Assembly: GCA_964530625.1 (NCBI GenBank)
Contig: CAZHAK010000012.1
Location: 8,678 to 72,677, forward strand
DNA: 64,000 nucleotides
From: JABWCQ01 sp964530625
GTDB taxonomy: Bacteria > Electryoneota > RPQS01
Direction of reading: 5' to 3'
In this document: positions 7,766 to 15,994 of the stretch, piece after piece
Layout: each line of letters opens with the position of its first letter
How positions within the stretch are numbered: position 1 is the stretch's first letter
Made by a program: the position numbers and the translations under genes
The notes under the pieces: model-generated
Database searches by the model: none
Seen by the model: only the letters and a program-made list of their open reading frames with translations
What the model was told of the DNA's origin: nothing

Positions 7766-8155
7766 TTACACGCGGCGCGCTTTTTCAGGGCGGCAACCGT
7801 TATGGGGTAACGGAGTGACGTCGCGAATCGTCTGAATAGTCAAACCCGACGCCGCGATAGCACGCACGGCTCCATCACGCCCGCCGCCGGGGCCGCGCAC
7901 TTCGATAGAGACTTTTTTCAGACCCAGCGCCATCGCGGCTTTAGCGGCATTGTCGGCGGCCAGCTGCGCGGCGAACGGAGTGTTCTTGCGCGAGCCTTTC
8001 AAGCCCATCTTGCCTGCGGAAGCCCAGGAAATGGTATTGCCGTAGTTATCGGTAATCGTGATAAGCGTATTGTTGAAGGAAGATTTGACGTGTACTACGC
8101 CAGTATCTTCCACCCGTTCTTTTTTCCGCTTACCTTTTTTCTTGGAAGTTGCCAA
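7766..8155 (-). CDS. rpsK: 30S ribosomal protein S11 (TTG start)
   Basis: A 129-residue S11, a platform protein near the mRNA exit. Conserved blocks are GVVHVKSSFNNTLITITD, GRKNTP-like SRKNTPFAAQ, VRGPGGGRDGAVRA and the C-terminal TPLPHNGCRPEKARRV. No ATG is available. TTG at 8155 is chosen because CGGAG lies 7 bases upstream and the protein then begins with the basic N-terminal arm ATSKKKGKRKK. Another in-frame TTG at 8182 has no ribosome binding site. Confidence 0.95.
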   Translation of the reverse strand: MATSKKKGKRKKERVEDTGVVHVKSSFNNTLITITDNYGNTISWASAGKMGLKGSRKNTPFAAQLAADNAAKAAMALGLKKVSIEVRGPGGGRDGAVRAIAASGLTIQTIRDVTPLPHNGCRPEKARRV

Positions 8156-8205
8156 GTTATTACTCCGTGAAGAAACGATCAACTGCGCGAGCGCAGCAAA
8201 ATTTA

Positions 8206-8577
8206 TTACTTACCTTTTTTCTTGATCATCAAGTTTTTCTTGCGGCCCTTACGCGTGCGGGAATTATTTTTCGTATTCTGTCCGCGAACGGGAAGTCCTT
8301 TACGATGGCGCAGACCGCGATAGCAACCTACGTCCATCAAACGCTTGATGTTCATTTGAATCTCGGAACGCAACGGCCCTTCGAGCTTGTAGTCGGCGAT
8401 CGTCGCGCGAATCGCAGCGAGTTCGTCGTCATTCAGTTCATTGGTACGCTTGTTCCAATCAATTTCGCACTTCGTCAAAATCTTCTGAGACGTGGGGCGA
8501 CCGACGCCAAAAATGTAGGTCAGGGCGACTTCGATGCGCTTATCGCGCGGGATATCTACGCCGGCAAAACGAGCCAT
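8206..8577 (-). CDS. rpsM: 30S ribosomal protein S13
   Basis: A 123-residue S13, which forms the head bridges to the large subunit and contacts P-site tRNA. Landmarks are the N-terminus MARFAGVDIPRDKRIEVALTY, the helix-turn with IFGVGRPTS, the GCYRGLRHRKGLPVRGQ signature and a very basic C-terminal tail (RTRKGRKKNLMIKKKGK). It lies between rpmJ and rpsK, as in most bacteria. Confidence 0.97.
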   Translation of the reverse strand: MARFAGVDIPRDKRIEVALTYIFGVGRPTSQKILTKCEIDWNKRTNELNDDELAAIRATIADYKLEGPLRSEIQMNIKRLMDVGCYRGLRHRKGLPVRGQNTKNNSRTRKGRKKNLMIKKKGK

Positions 8578-8606
8578 TGCTTAATTACCTGTGTTACGGC
8601 GCGGGG

Positions 8607-8723
8607 CTAACCCTGGCGCTGTTTGTGTTTTTTGGTTCTGGAGCACACGATAAAGACACGGCCGCGACGACGGACGATCTTACAGTGTTCACAAATTTTC
8701 TTAACGGAAGTACGGACTTTCAT
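8607..8723 (-). CDS. rpmJ: 50S ribosomal protein L36, zinc-binding form
   Basis: A 38-residue protein read between infA and rpsM. It starts MKVRTSVKKICEHC and ends KKHKQRQG. C11, C14, C27 and H33 are the zinc ligands of the canonical C+ form of L36. The ATG is at 8723 and the TAG at 8607-8609. Length and position are exactly as expected. Presence of the C+ form fits the zinc-type S14 in the same block. Confidence 0.95.
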   Translation of the reverse strand: MKVRTSVKKICEHCKIVRRRGRVFIVCSRTKKHKQRQG

Positions 8724-8749
8724 GGTCGGTATCGCAATACTTTCTGAGA

Positions 8750-8968
8750 TTACTTATAGCGGTACGTGATGCGTCCGCGGCTGAGGTCATAAGGAGACAG
8801 TTCCACGGTGACTTTGTCGCCGGGCAGGATCTTAATAAAATGCATGCGCATTTTGCCCGAGATGTGACAGAGAACTTTGTGTCCATTCTCCAGAACTACG
8901 CGAAACGTAGCGTTGGGCAGACACTCCTCGATCACGCCGTCAACCTTAATGGACTGTTCTTTGGAAAT
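8750..8968 (-). CDS. infA: Translation initiation factor IF-1, apparent AUU start
   Basis: IF-1 binds the ribosomal A site during initiation. The OB-fold core is plain (CLPNATFRVVLENGHKV, HISGKMR, DKVTVELSPYDLSRGRITYR). There is no in-frame ATG, and the only GTG (8935) would delete the first beta strand. Reading upstream from that GTG gives SKEQSIKVDG, which matches the normal IF-1 N-terminus. An ATT codon at 8966-8968 then makes the protein exactly 72 residues, the usual length. AGAGG lies 5 bases before this ATT. The upstream map stop codon is at 8984-8986, so no longer start is possible. ATT starts are known from infC, where they allow IF-3 autocontrol; use in infA is unusual. Confidence 0.88.
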   Translation of the reverse strand: MSKEQSIKVDGVIEECLPNATFRVVLENGHKVLCHISGKMRMHFIKILPGDKVTVELSPYDLSRGRITYRYK

Positions 8969-8983
8969 AGGAACCTCTAATAC

Positions 8984-9742
8984 TTAAACTACGGTCAAAA
9001 TATCTGCGTCGCCATCCGTGATGACAATTGTATGCTCAAAATGTGCGGCGGGTTGACGGTCGCGCGTCAGCACGTCCCAATCACCAATCATATCCACTTC
9101 CGGTCCGCCCATTGCGATCATAGGCTCAATGGCGATCACCATGTTCTTGCGAAGTAGAGGGCCTTTACCGGGAGCTCCGTAGTTTGGCACTTGCGGATCT
9201 TCCCAAAGACTTTTTCCGATACCGTGTCCCACTAATTCCCGAATCACCGAGAACCCGTGCGATTCCGCGTGTGATTGGACGGCGTGTCCGATGTTAGACA
9301 ATCTCCTGCCAGCGCGAGCTTGTTCGATCCCTTTAGCGAGACATTCTTCGGTGACACGAATCAGTTCGGCTTCCCGTTCACTGATCTTGCCGATGGCGAA
9401 TGTTCTCGCGCTGTCGGCATAGTACCCTTCATAGATCACGCCCAGGTCAAGTCCGATAATCTGTCCTTCTTCAATCACGCGGCCCCTGGGCATACCGTGG
9501 ACGACTTCTTCGTTGATCGAAAAACAAACGGAGTATGGGAATTTGACGCCATCGCCGTTCGGATGATTCTTGAAGGCGGGAATGGCTTTCTGTGAACGAA
9601 TCGTCTCTTCGACAATTTTGTCCACGTCGTCGGCATTCGAGCCCGCGACCATAAGCGGCGCGGCGGCTTCAAACGCACTGGCGAGGATTTGCCCTGCTTT
9701 GCGCATCAGGCGAATCTCCGCATCCGACTTTATGTGAATCAT
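8984..9742 (-). CDS. map: Methionine aminopeptidase, type I
   Basis: A 252-residue enzyme that removes the initiator methionine from nascent proteins using two metal ions. The metal ligands D99 and D110 (GLDLGVIYEGYYADSA), H173 (GHGIGKSLWEDPQVPNYG), E206 (IEPM) and E236 are all present. The length and absence of an N-terminal zinc finger or insert mark the short type Ia form. Its ATG overlaps the adk stop as ATGA, and infA follows within 15 bases. This secY-adk-map-infA order is common in Firmicutes and FCB bacteria. Confidence 0.96.
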   Translation of the reverse strand: MIHIKSDAEIRLMRKAGQILASAFEAAAPLMVAGSNADDVDKIVEETIRSQKAIPAFKNHPNGDGVKFPYSVCFSINEEVVHGMPRGRVIEEGQIIGLDLGVIYEGYYADSARTFAIGKISEREAELIRVTEECLAKGIEQARAGRRLSNIGHAVQSHAESHGFSVIRELVGHGIGKSLWEDPQVPNYGAPGKGPLLRKNMVIAIEPMIAMGGPEVDMIGDWDVLTRDRQPAAHFEHTIVITDGDADILTVV

Positions 9743-10413
9743 TCGCTGATTCCGTCCAACTCAATCAAAACACGCGCGAACACTTCATTCGCGGTGCCCG
9801 TACCCGAAACCGTTTTCAAAGCGCGTTTGCGCTTGTAATAGTCCAGCAACGGCGCAGTTTTTTCGCGATAGATATTGAGGCGCGTTTTCACCGTTTCGGG
9901 TTGGTCGTCGTCGCGCTGAACGACTTGTGGAGTCTTGCCTTCAGGACACTTGTGCGCAGCAATCGCGGCTGAATCCGAAGTCAAATTGTAGGTCGCGCCG
10001 CAACTCAAACAGACTCTGCGGGAAGCTAACCGTTCAATAATCTCTTCATCCGGAACATCAATGGAAATCACGACGGGAGCAGGCAGATCAAACTCGGTAA
10101 GCAGAGTCTCGAGCGCGTCGGCTTGCGGGACAGTGCGTGGAAATCCATCGAAGATTGCTCCGCGAGCTGTGTCAGGTTTTTTCAAGCGCGACCGAACCAA
10201 TTCAATCAACAGATCATCAGCGACCAATTCGCCTCGGCCCATGATATCCTGTACCTGTTTTCCCAACTCCGATTGCGCTTGAATCTCTGCACGGAGAATA
10301 TCTCCGGTGGAGATTTGCGGTAACTTGAGCGCCTCAACGAGCTTTTTGGCTTGGGTTCCCTTCCCTACTCCAACCGCACCTAACAGAATAATCGAATAGC
10401 GGCTTACCGTCAT
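9739..10413 (-). CDS. adk: Adenylate kinase
   Basis: A 224-residue long-form adenylate kinase (AMP + ATP to 2 ADP). The P-loop is GAVGVGKGTQ (12-21), with valine where the family usually has proline. The AMP site has STGDILRAE and GFPRTVPQA. The lid (about 131-170) has cysteines C135, C138 and C156 as in zinc-binding lids. The fourth ligand position, normally Cys or Asp, reads as glycine (CPEG), so zinc binding is uncertain. QRDDDQPETV and the later R residues of the lid are present. The gene lies 15 bases after secY and is coupled to map. Confidence 0.95.
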   Translation of the reverse strand: MTVSRYSIILLGAVGVGKGTQAKKLVEALKLPQISTGDILRAEIQAQSELGKQVQDIMGRGELVADDLLIELVRSRLKKPDTARGAIFDGFPRTVPQADALETLLTEFDLPAPVVISIDVPDEEIIERLASRRVCLSCGATYNLTSDSAAIAAHKCPEGKTPQVVQRDDDQPETVKTRLNIYREKTAPLLDYYKRKRALKTVSGTGTANEVFARVLIELDGISE

Positions 10414-10428
10414 CTCAGCACCAAAAGT

Positions 10429-11757
10429 TTACATTCTGCGGCGGCCACGGATTCGCCCGGATTTCATAATCCCGTCATAGTGTCGCATGACCAAATGCGA
10501 TTCAATTTGTTGCAGCGTATCGAGTGCGACGCCGACGATAATCAGCAAGCCAGTGCCGCCAAAGAACTGGGCGACGTTGTAGGACACACCGAATTGTCGA
10601 ATAAAGATCGTCGGAAGCGTGGCGATGATTCCCAGGAAGATAGCGCCGGGCAGAGTGACTTTAGACAGAATGTTGTCAATAAAGTCGGACGTCTGCTTGC
10701 CGGGTCGAATACCGGGAATAAATCCGCCATTCTTCTTCATATTGTCTGCCAGATCAACGGGATTCAGAATAATCGCCGTGTAGAAATACGTGAAGAAGAC
10801 GATCAGCAGGAACGTCATGGTCGAATAGACAAAGCTCTCGACGCCGAAGGCCTGTGTAAGATAGTCGCGGAATCCGCCTTCCGGCAGGAACGTCGCCACC
10901 GAGGATGGCACGAACATGATCGACTGGGCGAAGATGATGGGCATCACACCGGCGGAATTGACACGCAGCGGAATGTGCGTTGAGACACCACCGTACTGTT
11001 TGCGGCCCACGTTGCGCTTCGCGTACTGAACCGGAATCTTGCGCACGCCCTGGGTAAGAATGACGACCGAGGCCGTGATCACGAACAACAGTACCAAGAA
11101 CACGACTTCCATCGCGATGTGACGCTGTCCGGTAGCAACCATCGTGAACTCTTCCAAGATCGCCGACGGCAGAGTATTGATAATCCCCACCATGATGATC
11201 AACGATATACCGTTACCGATACCGCGTTCGGTAATCTGCTCACCGAGCCACATAATAAAAGTGGTTCCAGCGGCCAGCGTAATCATGGTCAAGAGATTAA
11301 AACCAATACCCGGGTCCGGCACGACGGGCACACCGGACGGCGATACCAAACGGGTCAAGAAAATCGAAACACCACCAGCCTGCATGGCGGACAACAGAAC
11401 GGTACCGTAGCGGGTAAGCTGAGTAATTTTCTTGCGGCCCTCTTCGCCTTCTTTTTGCAGCTTCTGGAAATACGGTACGACCGAACCCATAAGCTGGAAA
11501 ATAATCGAGGCGGAGATGTACGGCATAATACCGAGGGCGAAAACGGTGGCGCGTTCAAAGGCACCGCCGACAAACATATCATAGAGGCCAAACAGCGTCG
11601 TGCGGTTGGCGGCCATGAACTCGCCCATCGCGCTGGCGTTAATTCCGGCCAGCGGCACGTGACCACCGATGCGGTACACGAGCAAAATGAGCAACGTAAA
11701 CAGAATACGATCACGCAGCTCAGGGATTTTGAAGATGTTCGCGAAACGGTCGAGCAT
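10429..11757 (-). CDS. secY: Protein translocase subunit SecY
   Basis: A 442-residue inner-membrane channel protein with about ten hydrophobic helices. It starts MLDRFANIFKIPELRDRI, typical of the family. It has the plug/TM2 region (MPYISASIIFQL) and the cytosolic loops with basic residues (VRKIPVQYAKR, about 245-260) that contact ribosome and SecA. It ends in a basic tail (SGRIRGRRRM). The ATG overlaps the rplO stop as TAATG. It works with SecE, encoded about 25 kb upstream in the same strand order. Confidence 0.97.
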   Translation of the reverse strand: MLDRFANIFKIPELRDRILFTLLILLVYRIGGHVPLAGINASAMGEFMAANRTTLFGLYDMFVGGAFERATVFALGIMPYISASIIFQLMGSVVPYFQKLQKEGEEGRKKITQLTRYGTVLLSAMQAGGVSIFLTRLVSPSGVPVVPDPGIGFNLLTMITLAAGTTFIMWLGEQITERGIGNGISLIIMVGIINTLPSAILEEFTMVATGQRHIAMEVVFLVLLFVITASVVILTQGVRKIPVQYAKRNVGRKQYGGVSTHIPLRVNSAGVMPIIFAQSIMFVPSSVATFLPEGGFRDYLTQAFGVESFVYSTMTFLLIVFFTYFYTAIILNPVDLADNMKKNGGFIPGIRPGKQTSDFIDNILSKVTLPGAIFLGIIATLPTIFIRQFGVSYNVAQFFGGTGLLIIVGVALDTLQQIESHLVMRHYDGIMKSGRIRGRRRM

Positions 11758-12194
11758 TAGGCGGCAACCACACTACCACCAGCGGCGGTAATTTTCTCAG
11801 CGGCAGCCTTCGACACCGTGCACATGGAAATCTGATACGCGCGATCGGCATCACCCATCGCGAGGATTTTCACGGCGGATTCGGCGTAGCGAATCAAACC
11901 GGCATTCTTCAATATCTCCGGGGTCACCGTGGTGTCTGACAATCTTTTCAGGTCACGCAGGTTGACGACTTCATTGCCTTCAGCCCAAACATTCGTAAAA
12001 CCGCGCTTCGGTAAGCGGCGATGCAACGGCATCTGACCACCTTCAAAGCCGCGCTTATGTACGGAGCCTGAGCGCGAATAATATCCCTTTTCACCACGTC
12101 CGGAAGTCCCCCCCACGCCGGAACCGGGACCGCGTCCGAGGCGCTTTTTTGTCTGAGTGGAGCCGGGAGCGGGAGTGAGTTTATTCATACCCAT
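11757..12194 (-). CDS. rplO: 50S ribosomal protein L15
   Basis: A 145-residue L15. The conserved N-terminal arm contains KKRLGRGPGSGVGGTSGRGEKG, with HKRGFEGGQMPLHRRLPKRGF following. The C-terminal half is the L15e/L18e-type fold. The start is taken at ATG 12194, which overlaps the rpmD stop (TAATG) and has GGAG 10 bases upstream. A second ATG two codons later (12188) is possible. The stop overlaps the secY start. Confidence 0.95.
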   Translation of the reverse strand: MGMNKLTPAPGSTQTKKRLGRGPGSGVGGTSGRGEKGYYSRSGSVHKRGFEGGQMPLHRRLPKRGFTNVWAEGNEVVNLRDLKRLSDTTVTPEILKNAGLIRYAESAVKILAMGDADRAYQISMCTVSKAAAEKITAAGGSVVAA

Positions 12195-12391
12195 TAGCTG
12201 CTGGCTCCTTCGTTGACTTGCTTCCATTCGACCATGTGCGAAACTTTCGCGATCATGCCACGAATAGCGGCGTTATCGGGCAGGATTCTCGTTTCATTCA
12301 AACGATGAAATCCGAGAGCTTCGATGGTGCGCCGATGAAAGTAGGGTCGAGACGCGACGCTACGGATAAGTTTAATTTCGAGCTTTGCCAT
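12194..12391 (-). CDS. rpmD: 50S ribosomal protein L30
   Basis: A 65-residue L30 with the family features KLIRSVASRP and the helix RTIEALGFHRLNETRILPDN. It lies between rpsE and rplO in the spc operon order. L30 is missing from some bacterial lineages, so its presence is mildly informative about ancestry. Its stop codon overlaps the L15 start. Confidence 0.95.
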   Translation of the reverse strand: MAKLEIKLIRSVASRPYFHRRTIEALGFHRLNETRILPDNAAIRGMIAKVSHMVEWKQVNEGASS

Positions 12392-12439
12392 GGTGCTATG
12401 AGATAAGTGAGCGCGCGACAGTCACGCGATCAGACTTAT

Positions 12440-12985
12440 TTAGAGAGTGAAGACTTCTTTTGTAGTGATACCTCGACGCGCTGCCACCATGCGGGCGTCG
12501 TTCATTCCTTCCAGCGCGCGGAAGACCGCTTTGACGACATTGTGCGGGTTATTCGTGCCCATCACCTTCGTCAAGACATCGCGCACGCCGAGACACTCCA
12601 TAACCATACGAACCGAACCACCGGCGATGACGCCCGTACCGGCAGAAGCGGGACGCAAAAACACTTTGCCCGCTCCAAATTTTCCGTGCGTGGCATGCGG
12701 AAGTGTTTGACCTAAAAGCGGGTAGCGCTTCAGACTGCGCTTGGCCACTTCAGTGCCTTTGCGGATGGCGTCGGCGACTTCATTCGCTTTGCCGAGACCG
12801 AAGCCTGCACGTCCATGTCCATCGCCGACGATGACGATAGCATTGAACGAGAAGTTACGACCGCCCTTAACGACTTTGGCGACGCGATTGACTGCGACGA
12901 GTTTTTCGAGCAGGGATTCTCCGCCGGCATATTCAGCCGAGCGGTCTTCGCGGTCACGGCCGCGGCGGGGATTATTGCCGTTCAT
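12440..12985 (-). CDS. rpsE: 30S ribosomal protein S5
   Basis: A 181-residue S5, a body protein involved in decoding fidelity and mRNA unwinding. The N-terminal double-stranded RNA-binding part has VVKGGRNFSFNAIVIVGDG and GRAGFGLGKANEV. The C-terminal part has LPHATHGKFGAGKVFLRPA and GTGVIAGGSVR. The first 18 residues are an arginine/aspartate-rich arm (NPRRGRDREDRS) not found in all species. Confidence 0.97.
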   Translation of the reverse strand: MNGNNPRRGRDREDRSAEYAGGESLLEKLVAVNRVAKVVKGGRNFSFNAIVIVGDGHGRAGFGLGKANEVADAIRKGTEVAKRSLKRYPLLGQTLPHATHGKFGAGKVFLRPASAGTGVIAGGSVRMVMECLGVRDVLTKVMGTNNPHNVVKAVFRALEGMNDARMVAARRGITTKEVFTL

Positions 12986-13000
12986 CTGCGCTTACTGTGT

Positions 13001-13372
13001 TTAGAATTTGAGGCCGCCTTTACGCGCGCCTTCGGCCACTGCTTTCACGCGGCCATGATACGGGAAGCCGTTGCGATCGAACACAATGGTTTCGATAGAT
13101 TTTTCGCGAGCTTTTTTCGCGCACAAATCGCCGACCAATTCGGCCACTTGCGTGGGGTTTTTACCGTCGGTTTGCCCTTTCAAATCGGGCGACAGTGACG
13201 ACACACCGAATAGGGTCTGGCCCGACACGTCGTCCACGAGCTGCGCATACATATGCGCGACACTTCGATAGATAACCATGCGCGGGCGAACGGCGGTACC
13301 GTTAACGACCTTGCGGATGTGCATCTTGCGGCGCACTCTGGCGCGCTTGCGTATGGCAATTTTTCTTGACAC
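13001..13372 (-). CDS. rplR: 50S ribosomal protein L18 (GTG start)
   Basis: A 123-residue L18, which binds 5S rRNA with L5 and forms the central protuberance. Landmarks are RARVRRKMHIRKVVNGTAVRP, the SVAHMYAQLVDD strand and the C-terminal FDRNGFPYHGRVKAVAEGARKGGLKF. The start is GTG at 13372. No good Shine-Dalgarno is seen before it, so translation probably relies on coupling to rplF. Confidence 0.96.
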   Translation of the reverse strand: MSRKIAIRKRARVRRKMHIRKVVNGTAVRPRMVIYRSVAHMYAQLVDDVSGQTLFGVSSLSPDLKGQTDGKNPTQVAELVGDLCAKKAREKSIETIVFDRNGFPYHGRVKAVAEGARKGGLKF

Positions 13373-13404
13373 GAATGGAACGCTATCTACAATTTAATAA
13401 ATGC

Positions 13405-13941
13405 TTACTTACCGGTCTTACCGGCCTTACGATGAATGTGTTCGCCGGTGTACATGATGCCCTTGCCTTTGTACGGTTCAGGCTTGCGGACTGAACGAAT
13501 CGTCGCGGCAATCTGTCCGACCATCTCACGGTCTACACCGCTGACCATAATGGTAGTCGGGCCAGTGACGTCGGCTTTGACGTCAGGCGGAATCACGACA
13601 AAGACGGGATGACTAAAACCGACGTTAAGGAGAATGCCGCGCTTTTTGGCTTCGACTTTGAAACCGACGCCGACAATCTGCAACTCTTTTTTGAAACCAT
13701 CGGTAACGCCGACGACCATGTTGTTTAACAAAGCGCGCGACAGGCCGTGCAGTTGGCGATGAGCTTTTCCGTCTGTCGGGCGGTGACATGTGAGTGTTCC
13801 GTCATCCAACTTGATGGCAATATCCTCATGGAACGTGCGTGAAAGCTCTCCCTTAGGTCCTTTAACGGTGACCTCGGGCCCGTTGAGCTTTACCTCGACG
13901 CCTTTAGGTAGTGTGATGGGTGCGCGACCGACGCGTGACAC
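13405..13941 (-). CDS. rplF: 50S ribosomal protein L6 (GTG start)
   Basis: A 178-residue L6 near the factor-binding site. It has two duplicated domains. The N-terminal one starts MSRVGRAPITLPKGVEV. The second carries the signature KPEPYKGKGIMYTGEHIHRKAGKTGK at its end. The GTG start at 13941 has GGAG 7 bases upstream. The gene follows rpsH by 23 bases. Confidence 0.97.
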   Translation of the reverse strand: MSRVGRAPITLPKGVEVKLNGPEVTVKGPKGELSRTFHEDIAIKLDDGTLTCHRPTDGKAHRQLHGLSRALLNNMVVGVTDGFKKELQIVGVGFKVEAKKRGILLNVGFSHPVFVVIPPDVKADVTGPTTIMVSGVDREMVGQIAATIRSVRKPEPYKGKGIMYTGEHIHRKAGKTGK

Positions 13942-13964
13942 GATGTAACTCCGTGGAAATTAGT

Positions 13965-14360
13965 TTACCAGACTTCAGCCAGGACTTCACCTCCGACTCC
14001 GGCGCGTCGCGCCTGATTGCCGGTCAGTAGCCCTTTGGGTGTCGTCAGAATCGCGATGCCGAGTCCATTCAGCACGCGGGGGATTTCGAATTGATTAACA
14101 TATCGGCGCAAGCCGGGAGTCGAGATACGACGCAAGCCTTGGATAGCGGGTTGTCCATTGCTATACTTCAGATAGACTCTAATGAATCCTTGGGGGCCCT
14201 CATCAACTTGCACAAAGTCACGGATATAGTAGGCCTCGAGCAGAACGCGCGCGAGATCGTGTTTCATTTTGGAGAAGGGAATGTCAACGTACGTTTTACG
14301 CGCGTTGATCGCGTTACGCACGCGAGTCAGGAAATCAGCAATAGGATCGGTTGTCGGCAT
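13965..14360 (-). CDS. rpsH: 30S ribosomal protein S8
   Basis: A 131-residue S8, a central-domain 16S rRNA binder. Landmarks are the N-terminus DPIADFLTRVRNA, the middle FIRVYLKYSNGQPAIQGLRRIS and the C-terminal ILTTPKGLLTGNQARRAGVGGEVLAEVW. In enterobacteria S8 represses the spc operon through the rplE leader. No equivalent hairpin was identified here. Confidence 0.97.
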   Translation of the reverse strand: MPTTDPIADFLTRVRNAINARKTYVDIPFSKMKHDLARVLLEAYYIRDFVQVDEGPQGFIRVYLKYSNGQPAIQGLRRISTPGLRRYVNQFEIPRVLNGLGIAILTTPKGLLTGNQARRAGVGGEVLAEVW

Positions 14361-14375
14361 GGTTGTGTTTCGTGC

Positions 14376-14561
14376 TTACCAACTTGACTTAACAACACCC
14401 GGAATATCACCGGCGTGGGCGAGATCTCTGAAGCAGAGCCTGCAGAGGCCAAACTTTTTATAGACAGCGCGCGGACGACCGCATCGGCGGCAGCGTGTGT
14501 AGGCTCGCACCTTGAACTTCGGGGTTTTCTTCGCTTTCGCGATCATGCAGGCTTTAGCCAT
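14376..14561 (-). CDS. rpsN: 30S ribosomal protein S14, zinc-binding type
   Basis: A 61-residue short-form S14. The zinc ligands are C24, C27, C40 and C43 (RCRRCGRP and LCRLCFRDLA). The short zinc type is typical of this operon position in many phyla, in contrast to the long zinc-free form of enterobacteria. It lies between rplE and rpsH, as expected. Confidence 0.96.
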   Translation of the reverse strand: MAKACMIAKAKKTPKFKVRAYTRCRRCGRPRAVYKKFGLCRLCFRDLAHAGDIPGVVKSSW

Positions 14562-14582
14562 AGTATCGTCGTTTTGAAAGGG

Positions 14583-15290
14583 TTATGCCGCTGCGGCGAC
14601 TTTTTTGTCTTCACGCTTACGGAACGGAAGGCCGAGCTGTTTCAGCAGTTCGTAGGCTTCTTTGTCCGATTTTGCGCTGGTCACAAAGGTGATGTCCATG
14701 CCGCGAATCTTCTCAACCTTATCGAGGTCAATTTCAGGGAAGATGATTTGTTCACGCAGACCGAGCGAGAAATTGCCGCGACCGTCGAAACCACGATCTG
14801 GCAAACCACGAAAGTCACGGATGCGAGGAGTCGCCATTGAAACAAAGCGATCCAGAAACTCCCACATGGCAGTGCGGCGCAGTGTCACGAAGACGCCGAC
14901 AGGCATACCTTCACGGAGTTTGAAATTCGAGACGGATTTGCGTGCTTTGGCGACCGTCGGCTTTTGGCCCGTGATCATCGCGACTTCCTTGACGATGCCC
15001 TCAACCACACGCGGGTTCAGAGTCGCATCACCGCAGCCAACGTTGAGAGTAATCTTCTGCAACCGCGGGAGCTCCATCGGATTTTTGTAACCGAACGTCT
15101 TGGTCAGGCCGGGCACGACATTTTCATTGTAGTGCGTGACAAGACGCGGCACGTAACCTTTCGGGAGCGCGGGGCGCTCACCTGCGACGTTTAGTCCACC
15201 GCCCTTGCTGCTGCCGGCTTTGGCGGGTTTGCCTTGCGGTGCGCCGCCACTTTTCGGTTTCGCTTTGGGTTTTGCTTTTTCAGCGCTCAT
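14583..15290 (-). CDS. rplE: 50S ribosomal protein L5 with N-terminal extension
   Basis: A 235-residue L5, which is about 50 residues longer than the usual 180. The family core begins near residue 45 (YVPRLVTHYNENVVPGL) and includes LPRLQKITLNVGCGDA, GQKPTVAKARKSVSNFKLREGMPVG and the C-terminal GMDITFVTSAKSDKEAYELLKQLGLPF. The extra N-terminus is rich in lysine, alanine, glycine and proline. It continues the ATG at 15290, which overlaps the rplX stop as TAATG. No later start has a better ribosome binding site. Confidence 0.95.
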   Translation of the reverse strand: MSAEKAKPKAKPKSGGAPQGKPAKAGSSKGGGLNVAGERPALPKGYVPRLVTHYNENVVPGLTKTFGYKNPMELPRLQKITLNVGCGDATLNPRVVEGIVKEVAMITGQKPTVAKARKSVSNFKLREGMPVGVFVTLRRTAMWEFLDRFVSMATPRIRDFRGLPDRGFDGRGNFSLGLREQIIFPEIDLDKVEKIRGMDITFVTSAKSDKEAYELLKQLGLPFRKREDKKVAAAA

Positions 15291-15613
15291 TATTCGGGAA
15301 TCATTTCGTTAGACACGCGCGCAATACGGACACGCTTGTTGCCCTCGGCGCTTTTCAAAACAGTATGGCCCACGCGGGTCGGCTTGCCGCTCTTGGGATC
15401 AATCAGCATCACGTTAGAAACGTGGACGGTGCCTTCACGCTTGACGATGCCGCCCTGCTGATTTTGCTGACTAGGCTTGGTGTGGCGCATGATAAAATTC
15501 ACGCCTTCGACCACGATGCGAAGTTTGTCGGGAAAGACCTTCAGGACTTTACCGCGTTTTCCGCGATCGTTGCCCGCGGTGACTTGCACCATATCATTCT
15601 TACGGATTTTCAT
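15290..15613 (-). CDS. rplX: 50S ribosomal protein L24
   Basis: A 107-residue L24, which starts large-subunit assembly. The KOW motif is at the N-terminus (KNDMVQVTAGNDRGKRGKVLKVFP), followed by VEGVNFIMRHTKPSQQNQQGGIVKREG. It lies 9 bases after rplN and overlaps rplE by one base. Confidence 0.97.
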   Translation of the reverse strand: MKIRKNDMVQVTAGNDRGKRGKVLKVFPDKLRIVVEGVNFIMRHTKPSQQNQQGGIVKREGTVHVSNVMLIDPKSGKPTRVGHTVLKSAEGNKRVRIARVSNEMIPE

Positions 15614-15622
15614 AGCGGTTCC

Positions 15623-15991
15623 TTAGATCACCTCGGGCGCGAGGGACACGATCTTCATAAATTGTTTGTCGCGCAACTCGCGCGCGACAGGTCCGAAGAT
15701 ACGCGTTCCAATCGGCTCGTTATCTTTATTGATCAGCACGGCGGCGTTTTCATCGAAGCGGATGTAGGATCCGTCCGACCGGCGCACTTCCTTGGCTGTG
15801 CGCACGATAACAGCGCGCGACTTGGAGCCCTTTTTTATGTTCGAATTCGGAATCGCCGTGCGCACCGAGACCATGATAATATCGCCGACGGAGGCCGAGC
15901 GTCGTCCGGTGCCGCCATAGATCCGGAAGCAACGGACTTTTTTGGCGCCTGTGTTATCAGCAACATTGAGAACGGTATATTCCTGAATCAT
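15623..15991 (-). CDS. rplN: 50S ribosomal protein L14
   Basis: A 122-residue L14, highly conserved and full length. It starts MIQEYTVLNVADNTGAKKVRC. The family signature continues with KGSKSRAVIVRTAKEVRRSDG and FDENAAVLINKDNEPIGTRIFGPVARELR. It lies 3 bases after rpsQ and begins the spc part of the block. There is no gap or promoter here, so the S10 and spc operons appear fused. Confidence 0.97.
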   Translation of the reverse strand: MIQEYTVLNVADNTGAKKVRCFRIYGGTGRRSASVGDIIMVSVRTAIPNSNIKKGSKSRAVIVRTAKEVRRSDGSYIRFDENAAVLINKDNEPIGTRIFGPVARELRDKQFMKIVSLAPEVI

Positions 15992-15994
15992 GGT

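Noticed and set aside
8750..8935. infA starting with GTG at 8935
   Set aside because: The product would lack the first strand of the OB fold. The in-frame upstream sequence matches IF-1 and gives the usual length.
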